In this document: piece after piece, positions 38,200-49,286 of the stretch
Numbering within the stretch: the first letter of the stretch is position 1
Layout: each line of letters begins with the position of its first letter
Source: Oryza sativa Japonica Group
Lineage: Eukaryota; Streptophyta; Magnoliopsida; Poales; Poaceae
Assembly (NCBI RefSeq): GCF_034140825.1
Contig: NC_089045.1
Coordinates: 4,683,501 to 4,747,500 of the forward strand
Reading direction: 5' to 3'
DNA length: 64,000 nucleotides
Made by a program: the position numbers and the translations under genes
Notes under the pieces: model-generated
Told to the model about the DNA's origin: nothing
The model's database searches: none
The model's input: only the letters and a program-made list of their open reading frames with translations

Positions 38200-40285
38200 T
38201 GTGGTCATGTGGTGAAAATTTATCCTATAAATTACCATGAATTTCGTGTTGTTGGACCGCCGTTGTCGCGGGATGACCTTCTGCAACTGCCTCTGTGGCT
38301 GGGTTTGCTTCTTCCTGGACCCTCGCAGGTGTTGGGGAGGGTGGGTTTGCGCCGGGCGTTGACATGGTTTAACTTTCGCGAAAAAGATTATAAATTTCCT
38401 ACCATTAGACTAAATAGCATTAGATCCAATGTAATACGGGGTATACTATGAAAGATATGGCCTCAGTTTTGCTGAGAAATATGCATCAATTACAATCATT
38501 TGCATGAAGGGATAAAAAGAGGAAATCAGCTACTAGGAGAAAAAAGCAACCCAAAGAAAATAGAACAAGTGTAGGTAATCTGTTCTTATCCATAAAGAAA
38601 AGAGCAAGTGCAGGAAATTAGAGCAGTAGCAACAGCATGGCCATATAATAGCAGCAATAAGAGCAGTAGCAGGGCCATATAACATCAGTACGGGTATATA
38701 TGCCACAGGGGCAGCAACAGCAGGGGGAGATTCACATAAACAGCAACAGCAGGGTGGAAATTCACATAAACAGCAACAGCAGAGGGAAATTCACATAGAC
38801 AGCAAGGATATATAAATCAACAAGTGTAGATAATCTGTTCTTATCCATAAAGAAAATAACAGGTATAGATAGAATGTTATTAAGCAATTCATCCTTGGCC
38901 ATTTAACAAGAAGTACAGGGGCAACAACAGCAGTGGTATATAAATCATGCATATATTATTGTAGATAAAAAAATGAACAAGTGCAGAAAATATGTTCTTA
39001 TGCATAAAAAAAGAGCAAGTGCACAAAATCTGTTCTTATTGAGCAATTCATCACTGGCCATTTAATAAGGAACACATTGGGCAGCAGCAGCAAGGGTATA
39101 TAAATCATCAAAGAATGACAGAAAACAAAATGACAGGCAACCATAGGCAGCAGCATGGGCAAACATAGACAGCAAGGCATCAAAAAAAATTATATAAATC
39201 ATGTATATAAAAAGCAATTCATGCAATTCACCTATTCATAGACAGCAAGGGTATATAAATCATGTATATAAACAACAATTCATGCAATTCACCTATTCAT
39301 AGACAACAAGGGTATATAAATCAACAAGTGTAGGTAATCTGTGGCCAATCTATCAACAAGGGTATATAAATTTCAAACCCTAAACCTAATAAAGTTCCTT
39401 CATTATCAAAGAATGACAGAAAACAAAATGCATGGAGAATTTTGGTGTCTAGGTCGGTTCCGTCCATGGACTACACTGACCAATCCACCAAAATTCCCCA
39501 TGCATTTTGTATTCTGTGATGGTTTGATAACCTCGGATTCCCCAAAGTTCATCATTCGTTCATCCATTCCATTGCATCATTCATTCATGCATTAACTGCA
39601 CCATTCCATTCATCGGCATCAGAGAGAGAGGGGTACTTGGAGAGGAGACGACGAGCAGAGGAGGCGGCGCACGGTGACGACGAGTCCCGGCCGGCGCACG
39701 GCGCACGGCTTCTCGGCACGGCGGCGCGGCGGCGGCTTCTTGGCACGACGGCGCTGAGGAGGAGAAGAGGGGGTTAATCGGCGACCAATAGTAAACGAGG
39801 GGAGGCGGGGGCCGTGGGCTCACCGTGGAGGTCCCGGTGGCGGCGATGACGGTCCTGGCGTGGCGACTAAGAGGAGGTCCCGGCGGCGGTCGAGAGAGTG
39901 AGTGAGGCGGCAGCAGTGCAGAGGGCGGTGTAGAGGGTGGAGAGGGCGGCGGAGATGGCGGCGGAGAGGTCGAGGCGGCGGTGGAGAGGAGGGCGGCGGA
40001 GAGGTCGAGGCGACGGTGGAGATGGCGGTGGAGATGGACTGCGGCGGTGGTGGTGCAGGCCGGCGTCGGGAAGGTCGACGGAGAGGGTGAGCGGCAGAGA
40101 GGTCGGCGGATTTGGCGGCGGCGAGGGCGGCGGTGGAGAGGTCGAGGCGGCGGTGGAGAGGAGGGCGTAGAGGGTAGCGGAGAGGTCGATAGGGGCGAGG
40201 CGGCGGTCGAGAGATGAGAGTGGAGTGAGAGTGGGTGCCGGATCTGGATCGATGTCCAACCCTAGGTCAAGCCTAGTCAAACTCA
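38200..40285. other. CACTA internal non-coding region
   Basis: From 38600 to 39400 there are irregular repeats of GCAGCAACAGCAG and GGGTATATAAATCA with poly-A patches. From 39610 to 40240 lies a GGCGG/GGAGAGG-rich block, probably the promoter and leader of the TNP1-like gene. Long frames in the GC block have only triplet-repeat composition and are not counted as genes. Confidence 0.45.
39408..39527. repeat. Foldback with about 45-bp arms
   Basis: Arms read ACAAAATGCATGG-GAATTTTGGTG and the complement on either side of a loop of about 30 bases. It could be a minute MITE or a hairpin-forming spacer inside the CACTA element. Confidence 0.6.
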
Positions 40286-40422
40286 CCTGTGACGGGCGCC
40301 AACTATGTGGCCGTCACAGGTGGCCTCACCTGTGACGGGCGCCAACCGTGAGGTCACCTGTGACGGCCCTACAGATAGAGCCCGTCACAGGTGAGTTTGC
40401 CTAGAGCAATTTTATTTCACTT
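40286..40422. repeat. Internal subterminal-repeat block, left copy
   Basis: 137 bases with CCTGTGACGGGCGCC, its complements and the tail CTAGAGCAATTTTATTTCAC. It matches 44949-45143, which has an extra 60-base portion. Together they bracket the Harbinger segment. Confidence 0.85.
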
Positions 40423-40833
40423 TCGTTCGCAAGTGCCGGATCGGAGCTTGACTTTTGGGTTGGGAACATGTAGTACTGTAGACCACTGTAGCAGTGTCAG
40501 GGCGTCAGAGACACTGGAAAATATTGAAAGCGGCAGCCTGGACGCCGTCTATGGCCGACACTTTCCGTCGCCGTGCCGTGCGATGCCGGGCAGGGGCTGG
40601 CAGTGGAGGTACTGTAGCATGCGAATTAATGGGTGTTTGCTACGCGGGTGAAAGAGATATTTGCTACGCGGCACCAATTGTGAAAGAAATATTTGATATG
40701 CACACACATGTGATTTCTTTAATAATAATTTTCATAATATGTGAAGATTCGGACATAAATAAATGGTAAACCATACAATCCTGAAAATTGAAGTACTGAA
40801 CATACGACAAGCATTATGGATAACATCACCTAC

Positions 40834-42125
40834 CTAATGGTAGTTATTGTACGCATCATCAGCAATACAGTCACGCAACATGCACATAGCGGCCTCGCTA
40901 TTTGTTGCGTAATACATATGGTCGAATGAATCGTTCAGCAGCGGCACTGGATTGCCGTTGTAGAGAGCATTAGTGAACCGATAGGTCGGATCTTTACTAT
41001 CCAACCTAAAGTTGTGTAGAGCGAAAGCTGCATGAATGATGCGTGCAGGGATGTCCTCATCTCGGTAATAAGGGATTTCTTTCAATATTTTCCACATCTT
41101 TTTTGCGATGCCAAATTGTCTTTCCACGATCCCTCGCAACGTGGAGTGTCGATGGTTGAAAGTCTCTTCCCGTCCTACGGGTGGCGGGGCTCCCTCGACC
41201 GCAAGTTGATCCCTGTGGTACCGTACATGTGGGTACGGTGCAAGGAAGCCCATCCTGGTAGGAAATCCGGAGTCGACAAGTAGGTACCTGCCTGGTTAAC
41301 GGCGCATAATTAAATATTAGTGCACATGTATAGAATTAAATAAAATCAAGACATTTGGCAATAAAAAAAGTGTATTGACCGATACAACTCACCTAACGGT
41401 ACCCGTGGGAAATCGTAGGGGTAAGCCTGCACTGCCTCATTGAGAATCCTTTGGTCGTGAACTGATCCAGGCCAGCCAGCATCACAGAAAATAATTCTCC
41501 CATCATGATCACATATTACTAGAACATTTCTGGTTGTTATGTGGTGACGGTTCCTGTGTTGCATAGCGCTAGCTGCATTAGGCAGAACTGGAATATGTGT
41601 GCCATCGACAGCTCCCACTGATTGGTAGAAAGGCTTGAAAGGATTCTCTTGCAGAATCTGAGGGTTGTAATCTAAGAAGTTGGGATCAACCGGTTTCAAT
41701 ATTTTCCCAGCGAGATCATTCATAGCCTGCAAAACATGGTGGAAGTGAACCGACACTGTCGAGTTGGAGCGGACCCACCGATTGTTCGCGTCTCTGATTG
41801 GACGATTTCCACCCATCGTGTACAAGAAAATACCAAGCTTTTCCATGGAACAGACCCCTGCTGTTCCTACAAGACCAAAAGAAGTGACCAATAGATCATG
41901 CAAATTGTGTATCTCCTCTGCAGTAAGCCTGAACATTGCCCTGCATTGGCTTCGATTTGCCATCGTGTCCATCATCCAACTGATACCGGTTTGCACCGGT
42001 ATTCTCCTTGGTGCCCTCTCATTGAAATCAAGGGTAGCAGCCATGTACTCAATGATGGCATCTTCTTCTTCGCTGCTTGTGTGACCGCCTCCATTCCAAC
42101 TCGATCCACCCGCGCCGTAACTCAT
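40834..42125 (-). CDS. PIF/Harbinger DDE transposase (DDE_Tnp_4 / ALP1-like)
   Basis: Two exons, 42125-41393 and 41291-40834, join as PLG-RYLLVDSGF to give 396 aa. An N-terminal helical DNA-binding region (MFRLTAEEIHNLHDLL) is followed by the catalytic core: Asp in GAVDGTHIPV, Asp in YLLVDSGFP, Glu in RGIVERQFGIAKKMW; CDAGWPGSVHD also matches the family. The length is usual for plant members. Expected to cut and join the element's ends in the nucleus together with the Myb-like partner. No interruption seen. Confidence 0.88.
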
Positions 42126-42406
42126 CGCCGATTTCCTTTAACATATGAGAACCGAAGAATATGCAATGTTTGTCATAATCAAAAGGATAGAAATTAATAA
42201 TGGCAGTGATCTATGCAATCGAAGAATTATTTGGATATAAAAGCAATGCAATGGAATACGTAGTTGCTCGAATTGGATATAAAGCCGCAAATGTTTACGG
42301 ACTCACAGAATGTAAAAATTGTTAGCACACTGAGTTCTAAACATAAATAATGGTTTATTTGAAAAACATCGCCCATCACAACTCAAAGTAAAGTACAGTG
42401 CACAAA

Positions 42407-44356
42407 CTACCAGGTGCCACCAGATGACTGTCCAGTACCACCAGTGCGTATAAATTCCAAGCGCCTAGCGGCGTCCTTGATTCGAACAAAGCATTTGCAG
42501 GTGAATGGGTCACGGAATAGCGCACAAGCAGCATACCACACACTTCCTCCAATTTCATGGCCATCATTTTCCACCAACTCCATGCACGCATCAAGGCCCA
42601 TAGACTTCTCTGCTTCCATCTGAGCAACACGACTCTGGTAGCTCTGCTCTCGGATGTCCGCAATCCTCTCCAAAGCCAGTCCAGCGGAGTCGCTTCGTGA
42701 CTTCTTGGAAGAACTCCCTGAGGCAGTAGTGTTTGCTGCTGGCCTCTTTCCCTTGCCCCGGTCTGCTGCCGTTGGGGGTGGAGTTGGAGGTGGTGGTCTA
42801 TAAGCAGCAGCGAGCTGCGCCATGTCGATGGTCTGCCACTGAACTGCTCCTTGCGGTGCCTGTGGGGCTGCCCCTGCGACGGCGGAGTGGTTTCCGACAA
42901 CTGTGTGCCCACTGAATACCGCGTGGTGAAGGTCAATGTGCTTCAGAGGATCATTCCTGAAGCTTAAGACACCTTTATTTTGCTGCAACATAAGTAGACA
43001 GTAAAAATAAGTTAGTACAAGGCAAGTGCATTAGGCTTGTGCAAACATTGAACATAATGAATATGTGCAGTCCAATGTGCATTACTACTAAAATGCTGGC
43101 AGTAAATGTGCACATTGGTACCAAGTTATCAAATATAATCAGGAGTACATGTTACAATGGGCCACACATCTGACAGAATGAAAGAAAGATAGTTTGAACA
43201 TTGTAAACATAAGATAAACTGCATATATTATATTCTTTGTAGATGAGCACATTTTTGTTCATTCTCTCTATATACATCACAAAGAAGGTGTGTACAGCTA
43301 GTTGAATATGTATTAACATGTTCCTAAATGACTTGTACAAGATCTTTCCTAATTTACTGATACACTACATATACACTACATATAGATCTTTCCTAAACAT
43401 CATTTTGTTAACTTAAATACAAGGGAATGGCACACATTACTAAAAACGACATGACAGTAACAACTATGAAACATATGTGATCACAATCCTTCCATTTTAC
43501 TGCAGCTAGTCATTTGTTGGCACACACAATTTGAACAAAAAAATTATTACACCTCACAAAACTGTATTCATAATTGCATGCATGTACTAAATTTCAGATA
43601 ATACCAATTGTAGGCAAAATTGTTGGTTCAAAATATTTATGGTCAAGTGTACGTACCGCATTCTTGCTTTCCCACCACTCATCATCGGCAACAATGGCTG
43701 ATGTATGGGGATCACGACCCAGCCCGCTTGCATGCGATTCTAGCCACACCCACCTGTTGTACCGCTTCTTACACTGCCCCCAAATGTACTCCAATTGAGC
43801 CTTGTTCACCTTCTTCTTGCACTTGGTGTACATCTTGTGTATTAGGTTCTGCCATGCCTGCGGCTTGGGGGAGTTGGAGGTGATGGTGAACGCTGCCATC
43901 TCCTCCAAGCAGCTCTCAAGAAACACACGAACCTCCATATCGGTCCACCGGCTACGGCCATCGCCCATCTACTCCGTGCAAGTCAAATAAAATTGAATCG
44001 GAAATGAACAAATTAATACAAACCAATACCTTACATGACTCTTCCTCGCGGACGACGTCCCAATCAATCGAACGGCCGACGGTGGCAGGGCTCACTCTTC
44101 GAACAAAGTCGATGACGGCTCTAGGAGACTTGGCGCAAACTTTGCAGAGGGCATGCGCGATATGAAGCACGTCGTCGGGAGCAGCCTTGGCGCTGCCAGC
44201 GTCGGAGGTGACAGAGTCGGAGGAGTCCTCGCCGGACTCCAGATCGGCGCCGCGGACAGAGATCTCCCCTGTTTGAGGGGATTGAACAATCGTCCCCTCC
44301 TCTTGGATCGACAATAGATCCCGCTCTCGCTTCCGCTTCTTCGCTGTCGTCTCCAT
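42407..44356 (-). CDS. Myb/SANT-like partner protein of PIF/Harbinger
   Basis: Three exons, 44356-44030, 43968-43657 and 42982-42407, all in phase 0, give 404 aa. Exon 2 is the Myb/SANT-like domain (RSRWTDMEVRVFLESC, AWQNLIHKMY, LEYIWGQCKKRYNRW), found in the second ORF of these transposons; it binds DNA and recruits the transposase. Exon 3 starts FRNDPLKHIDLHHAVF and is then Pro/Ser-rich with a nuclear-localisation-like KKSRSD. The start is uncertain: ATG at 44356 (METTAKKRKRER) opens a basic segment, and the frame extends upstream without a better start. Confidence 0.8.
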
Positions 44357-44948
44357 CGGACCACGCACACGCTCGGCCTGAAATAGAGACTCCTCAACTC
44401 CGCCAGCTTGGATGCCTTGATGAGACTCTTCAGGCCAGCACTGTCTGACCCGAGAGGCAGAGAGGACGAGCACACAGGCAGCCAGACTGCTTGCTGCTTC
44501 ACAGCGAGCACGCCGGCCAGCTTTTACTCCCCTCGAGGACGACGCAGACAGCTCTTCCACTTCCCCCCGATTTTGAGCACCTTGAACCGACCGCTGCCGC
44601 AAGACGACGCGCGGACGAGAATCGATTGGGGGGGGGGCACGGGCCTGCAAGCCACAGTCGAAAGGGGAGGACGGGAGCCTGCAGCGGAGGGGAAGAAAGA
44701 GGGATTCTCCGCCAGGCCTGCGTCGCATCGACGACCGCGGAAGCAACAGCGAGAGGAGGAAGAAAGAGGGATCGAGAGCATTGGATGCCCTGACTCTGAC
44801 GGAAAAGCCGAGGCGCAACGGCAACTTCTCACATCCGTTAACGCCGTTAACGTCGCCTCACAAGCCGTCCTTCTGGTACTGTGTGCGGGACCACGCTTCC
44901 AGTGCACGGAACATGAACCGGATCAGGACTCGCACAACGGAACATGAA

Positions 44949-45143
44949 CCTGTGACGGGCGCCAACTATGTAGCCGTCACAGGTGCCCTCACCTGTGACG
45001 GGCGCCAACCGTGGAGCCGTCACAGGTAATACCACCTGTGACGGGCCCAACACTCTGGGCCGTCACAGGTGAGGTCACCTGTGACGGCCCTACAGATAGA
45101 GCCCGTCACAGGTGAGTTTGCCTAGAGCAATTTTATTTCACTT
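44949..45143. repeat. Internal subterminal-repeat block, right copy
   Basis: 195 bases, the longer partner of 40286-40422. Both copies start at the same CCTGTGACGGGCGCCAAC and end at the same TTATTTCACTT. From 45144 to 45403 there is only AT-rich DNA. Confidence 0.85.
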
Positions 45144-45403
45144 AGTTCTTTTATTTTCCTTAACATATTTTCACATACACTACATATTTTTTTATACTTA
45201 ATTATTTTATTTCACTAACAGTTGTAATTGCACTTCATTACTATACTACTTTAATTATTTTAGTTCCAATGCTTATACTTGCTTAATTATTTTAATTCAC
45301 TTCTAGTGGGTGCTTTACTTAATTATTTTATTTGACTATTTCATTGCGAACATATTAGAGTCATACAGATAACAGACATGTAGACATAAACTACGTACAT
45401 AAA

Positions 45404-48400
45404 TTACAAAAATAATCCTTCCTCATGGTCGACACGTGCATATTGAACTTCATCTTCTTCTTCCTCCTCTTCTAGAGGTATTTCTTGACCTATGCCGTGG
45501 ACGTGCTGGTTGTAATCATCCTCGTCTGCAATGTTGTCCAATCCAACAATTCTCCTTTTCCCTTCACGAACAACATGTAGTTTCTTGTTACACGGGTCAA
45601 CTATGTAGAACACTTGAACAACTTGTTTGGCGAGAACGAACGGTTCATCCTTGTACGCGTTGTTAGCCAAGTTGACAGTGGTGAAACCTTCATTGTCAAC
45701 TTTTACATTGCGAAGATCGACCCATCGACAACGAAACAACGGGATTTTGAACTTCAAGTAATCTAGCTCCAATATTTGCTCAACTTTACCATAGTATTGA
45801 TCACGACGACCACCGTCACTAGTAGCCTCGATGCGTAACCCACTGTTCTGCACTGTGCATTTGCTGTCTTGCTTTACCGTGTGAAAGGTGTATCCATTTA
45901 TGTCATATCCTTGCCAGGTGGTGGCACTCCATTCAGGACCCTGTGACAAGCACTGAAGTGTTTCACTAGACAAGTTCTGCAACCTGGCAATTCGGTTCTT
46001 CAGCCACTCGTTGAAAGAAGACATGTGCTTATTCCTGACCCAACTCTCTGATCGGCCTGGGTTCTCATGTCGGATAACTGCAAGGTGTTCGTCAACGTAC
46101 GGCACCACCTCAGTCATATGCTGTAGTACCGTGAAATGAGCTTTATCGTACACCTTCCGATCCAACCTAATAGTCTTTCTTCCTACAGTACCAACACCGT
46201 CAAGCCTCCCTTCGTGATGAGATCGTGGTAATCCAATTGAAGATGTTTCTGACATGTAGTCCACACAAAATTCGATGGCCTCTTCGGTGGTGTAACTCTC
46301 GATGATACTCCCCTCAGGGTGTGAACGGTTCCGTACATAACCCTTAAGGATCCCCAGGTACCTTTCGCAAGGATACATCTGCGTCATGAATGCTGGACCA
46401 CAGCACTTTGTTTGCCTCACAAGGTGCACCGGAAGATGTTCCATTATGTCAAAGAAAGTTGGAGGAAAGTACATCTCAAGATGACATAGGGTTCTCACAA
46501 GTTCTGCCTGTAGTTCATCTAGTCCCTCGGGGTCAATGATCTTCTGGCCGATTGCATGGAAGAAAGAACACAACCGCTGGATCGTGTGTCGCACCTTAGG
46601 AGGCAAAATATTCCTTATTGCAACGGGCAACAGCTCTGTGATAAGAACGTGGCAATCATGCGACTTCATTCCAACCAACTTAAGATCTTGCAGTGAAACA
46701 AGCCTACTGATTCTTGATGAGTAACCAGATGGAACCTTTATACCACTCAAACATGTTAGCAAATCAATCTTCTCTTCTTTCGAGAGAGTGTAGCAGGCTG
46801 GAGGAAGGTAAACCCTGCCGGATTCCGTGGTTATGGGATGTAGCTCCGACCGAACACCCATATCTTCCAGATCTCGTCGGGCGTTGAGACCATCCTTTGT
46901 AGTACCTGGGTTAAGCAGTAATCCCATTAAACTCTCGCATACATTCTTCTCGACATGCATCAAATCTATGCAGTGGCGAACTTCAAGATCCTTCCAGTAT
47001 GGTAGTCTCCAAAATATTGACTTCTTTTTCCACATGCTCCTCTCTTTTGTCTTTTGTTTTTCCACATGCTCCTCTGTTTTTTCCTTCGATGTGCTCTTCT
47101 CTTTTCGCTTTCCAACTTTCCTCTTTTTTCCAAACTCGTTGGTTATTCCCATCACTAAGTTGTGCACCTCTGTCCCTGTTAGCTCTGTCGGGGGTCCGGC
47201 TGTATCTCTGTGTCCATTGAAATTCTTTCTCATATTCCTATACGGGTGATACCTTGGGAGAAATCTCCTGTGACCCATGTAGACCGTCTTGTGTGAATGC
47301 TTCAACCATTTGCTTCTTGTTTCCTCCATACACTCCGAACACGCCCATTTCCCTTTCACAGTTTGGCCAGAAAGGTTGCCAAGGGCCGGATAATCGTTGA
47401 TGGTACAAAACAGCATCGCATGGAGGTTGAAATACTCTTGTGCATATGCGTCCCATGTTCGTGTGCCCTCATTCCATAGCCTTTCGAAGTCATCGATTAT
47501 CGGTTCAAGGAACACATCGATATCGTTGCCAGGTTGTCTCGGTCCTTGAATGAGCATGGCAAGCATAATGTACTTTCTTTTGAAACACAACCAGGGAGGA
47601 AGGTTATAGTTAACAAGCAGAACTGGCCATGTACTGTGACGACTGCTCAAATCACCAAAAGGATTAATGCCGTCCGTACACATTGCGAAACGCATGTTTC
47701 TTGGGTCATTTGAGAATTCCTGGTAAATCCTATCGATTGTCCTCCACTGTACTGAATCTGCTGGGTGCCTCAGCATAGTATCGACTTTCCGTTCTTCGGC
47801 ATGCCAGCGCACAAGCTTAGCTTGTTCCTTGTTCGCAAACATTCTCTTCATGCGCTCCGCAATTGGGAGATACCACACCACCTTTGCTGGGCCTCCCCTC
47901 TTTGACTTACTTCCTTCACCTTCACTCTTTGCTCGTTTGTATCTTGATGCCCCACAGATAGGGCAGACATCCAAGTCAGCGTATTCCTTGTAATACAAAA
48001 TGCAGTCGTTCGGACATGCATGAATTCTTCTGACCTCCAGGCCCAACGGACATAATACTTGCTTCGCTTCATATGTCGTCTGAGGTAAATTGTTCCCCTC
48101 TGGCAACAGATCCTTTAACAGCTCAAGGAGTTCTGTAAAACTCTTGTCCGACCAGCCATTACTAGCCTTAAGCTTCATGAGTTCCAACACGCATGACAAC
48201 TTGCTGTGCTTCGACTTGCATCCATCATACAACGGCATCTGGCAATCTTCCACCAACTTACTAAACTTCTCATAATCTCTGTCGTTGTCCTCTGCGTCTT
48301 CAATGTCATGCAACATTGTAGATAGACATTGAGTGTCTAAATCTATGGTCTCTCCACCTAAAGGAGAAGGTACGAACATGCCTTCTCGAGCTGCGGCGGT

Positions 48401-48691
48401 GTTCTCTACATCCTGATCCAACACTTCTTCAGCTGCGACATCAGGCGCCTCTTGCTCTCCATGCTTGGTCCAGCAGGTATATTTCTTCATGAATCCATTC
48501 ATTATCAAATGAGCATGCACTTCATCCTTGTCTTCGATCATCTGTTCATTCTTACAGTCCCTACATGGGCACAACATGTGCATGCTCATCCTACTTTTTC
48601 TGTCATTATCCGCAAATGTGACAAATTCAGTGACCCCCTCTCTATACTCGGTAGACGAACGATGCGCATAGTACATCCATCTACGATCCAT
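45404..48691 (-). CDS. CACTA transposase, TnpD type (1095 aa, uninterrupted)
   Basis: One open exon from ATG. Domain order typical of plant CACTA transposases: transposase-associated zinc-type N-terminus (about 1-80, CPCRDCKN), a CPICGASRYK motif near 245, Transposase_21 core (about 280-490) with CTDGINPFG and DIDVFLEPIIDDF holding acidic residues, HCIDLMHVEKNVCESL near 600, a DUF4218-type region (about 640-790) and a DUF4216-type region (about 980-1050, PLFRCRWVDLRNV). The acidic tail is EEEEEEDEVQ. Full length for the family and no stop, so it may encode an active enzyme acting on the CACTA ends. Confidence 0.93.
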   Translation of the reverse strand: MDRRWMYYAHRSSTEYREGVTEFVTFADNDRKSRMSMHMLCPCRDCKNEQMIEDKDEVHAHLIMNGFMKKYTCWTKHGEQEAPDVAAEEVLDQDVENTAAAREGMFVPSPLGGETIDLDTQCLSTMLHDIEDAEDNDRDYEKFSKLVEDCQMPLYDGCKSKHSKLSCVLELMKLKASNGWSDKSFTELLELLKDLLPEGNNLPQTTYEAKQVLCPLGLEVRRIHACPNDCILYYKEYADLDVCPICGASRYKRAKSEGEGSKSKRGGPAKVVWYLPIAERMKRMFANKEQAKLVRWHAEERKVDTMLRHPADSVQWRTIDRIYQEFSNDPRNMRFAMCTDGINPFGDLSSRHSTWPVLLVNYNLPPWLCFKRKYIMLAMLIQGPRQPGNDIDVFLEPIIDDFERLWNEGTRTWDAYAQEYFNLHAMLFCTINDYPALGNLSGQTVKGKWACSECMEETRSKWLKHSHKTVYMGHRRFLPRYHPYRNMRKNFNGHRDTAGPPTELTGTEVHNLVMGITNEFGKKRKVGKRKEKSTSKEKTEEHVEKQKTKERSMWKKKSIFWRLPYWKDLEVRHCIDLMHVEKNVCESLMGLLLNPGTTKDGLNARRDLEDMGVRSELHPITTESGRVYLPPACYTLSKEEKIDLLTCLSGIKVPSGYSSRISRLVSLQDLKLVGMKSHDCHVLITELLPVAIRNILPPKVRHTIQRLCSFFHAIGQKIIDPEGLDELQAELVRTLCHLEMYFPPTFFDIMEHLPVHLVRQTKCCGPAFMTQMYPCERYLGILKGYVRNRSHPEGSIIESYTTEEAIEFCVDYMSETSSIGLPRSHHEGRLDGVGTVGRKTIRLDRKVYDKAHFTVLQHMTEVVPYVDEHLAVIRHENPGRSESWVRNKHMSSFNEWLKNRIARLQNLSSETLQCLSQGPEWSATTWQGYDINGYTFHTVKQDSKCTVQNSGLRIEATSDGGRRDQYYGKVEQILELDYLKFKIPLFRCRWVDLRNVKVDNEGFTTVNLANNAYKDEPFVLAKQVVQVFYIVDPCNKKLHVVREGKRRIVGLDNIADEDDYNQHVHGIGQEIPLEEEEEEDEVQYARVDHEEGLFL

Positions 48692-48894
48692 CTGAAATCA
48701 ACAACATACGAAGAAAAATAAATGATGATCGATATGTTGAGAATGAATGGAGAATAATGTGTTTTTTACCTTGAATTTTAGCAAAAAAATCGCCCCCCTT
48801 GCCCTCCCAACCGATGTGTGAGCAGTACAATGGTCGGGATGGAAAGCAGTTGGCAGTTTGGGGGTATTTATAGAGCCAACACACCTCAAACGGG

Positions 48895-49286
48895 TTAGAT
48901 AAAAAAAGCCCGTCAAAGGTATTGCTCATACCTTTGACGGGCTTGTATTCAACGGCCCGTCACTGGTATCATCTCACCTGTGACGGGCCAGAAATTAAAG
49001 CCGTCACAGGTGGCGGCCCATCACCTCTGACGGCTTCTAATGTATTGGCCCGTCACAGGTGAGGGGATACCAGTGACGGGTTGGATTAAAAACTCGTCAC
49101 TGGTATACCTCTGACGGGTTTTCCTTTCGGCCCGTCACAGGTGAGGGGATACTTGTGACGGGCCGCGGCCAGATGCCTCACCGGTGACTGCATCCCGTAT
49201 AACCCGTCAAAGGTAATGGTCACTACTGACCAATTCGTTTGCCCGTCACAGGTATCCCGTCAGAGGTGTGAGGATCTGGCGTAGTG
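48895..49286. repeat. CACTA right subterminal array (transposase promoter side)
   Basis: Mixed-orientation CCTGTGACGGG / CCCGTCACAGG / CCTTTGACGGG units just upstream of the TnpD gene. They probably double as promoter and protein-binding sites. Confidence 0.85.

Larger units (their letters stand above)
40423..44948 (-). mobile_element. PIF/Harbinger element or captured segment, nested in the CACTA
   Basis: Holds both genes needed by PIF/Harbinger transposons, transcribed on the minus strand and open across all predicted exons. Terminal inverted repeats and the TTA/TAA target duplication were not recognised; a GGGCATCC-like candidate (in reverse) lies near 44788 without a partner. So the exact element ends within 40423-44948 are unknown. 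Confidence 0.7.
34239..49286 (-). mobile_element. CACTA (En/Spm) transposon, 15,048 bp, apparently autonomous
   Basis: Starts CACTACACTGGCC and ends GGATCTGGCGTAGTG, with the 3-bp target duplication CCT at 34236-34238 and 49287-49289. The empty site is visible at about 29300 (CTACCCTACCTCAGCG). Subterminal arrays of CCTGTGACGG-type units in both orientations occupy both ends. Genes on the minus strand: TnpD-type transposase (45404-48691) and TNP1-like/Ulp1-like gene (35327-38121), both open. A PIF/Harbinger gene pair is nested between them. It splits the upstream region of Q3 from the PME fragment. Confidence 0.95.

Noticed and set aside
39867-40286. 139-codon minus-strand Pro/Ser-rich frame in the CACTA element
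   Set aside because: Low-complexity GGCGGAGA repeats give mirror frames on both strands; more likely promoter or leader.
43952-44824. Reading the full 290-codon minus frame as the start of the Myb-like protein
   Set aside because: The upstream half is Arg/Ser/Pro-rich without domain similarity. The ATG at 44356 is a better start, though not proven.
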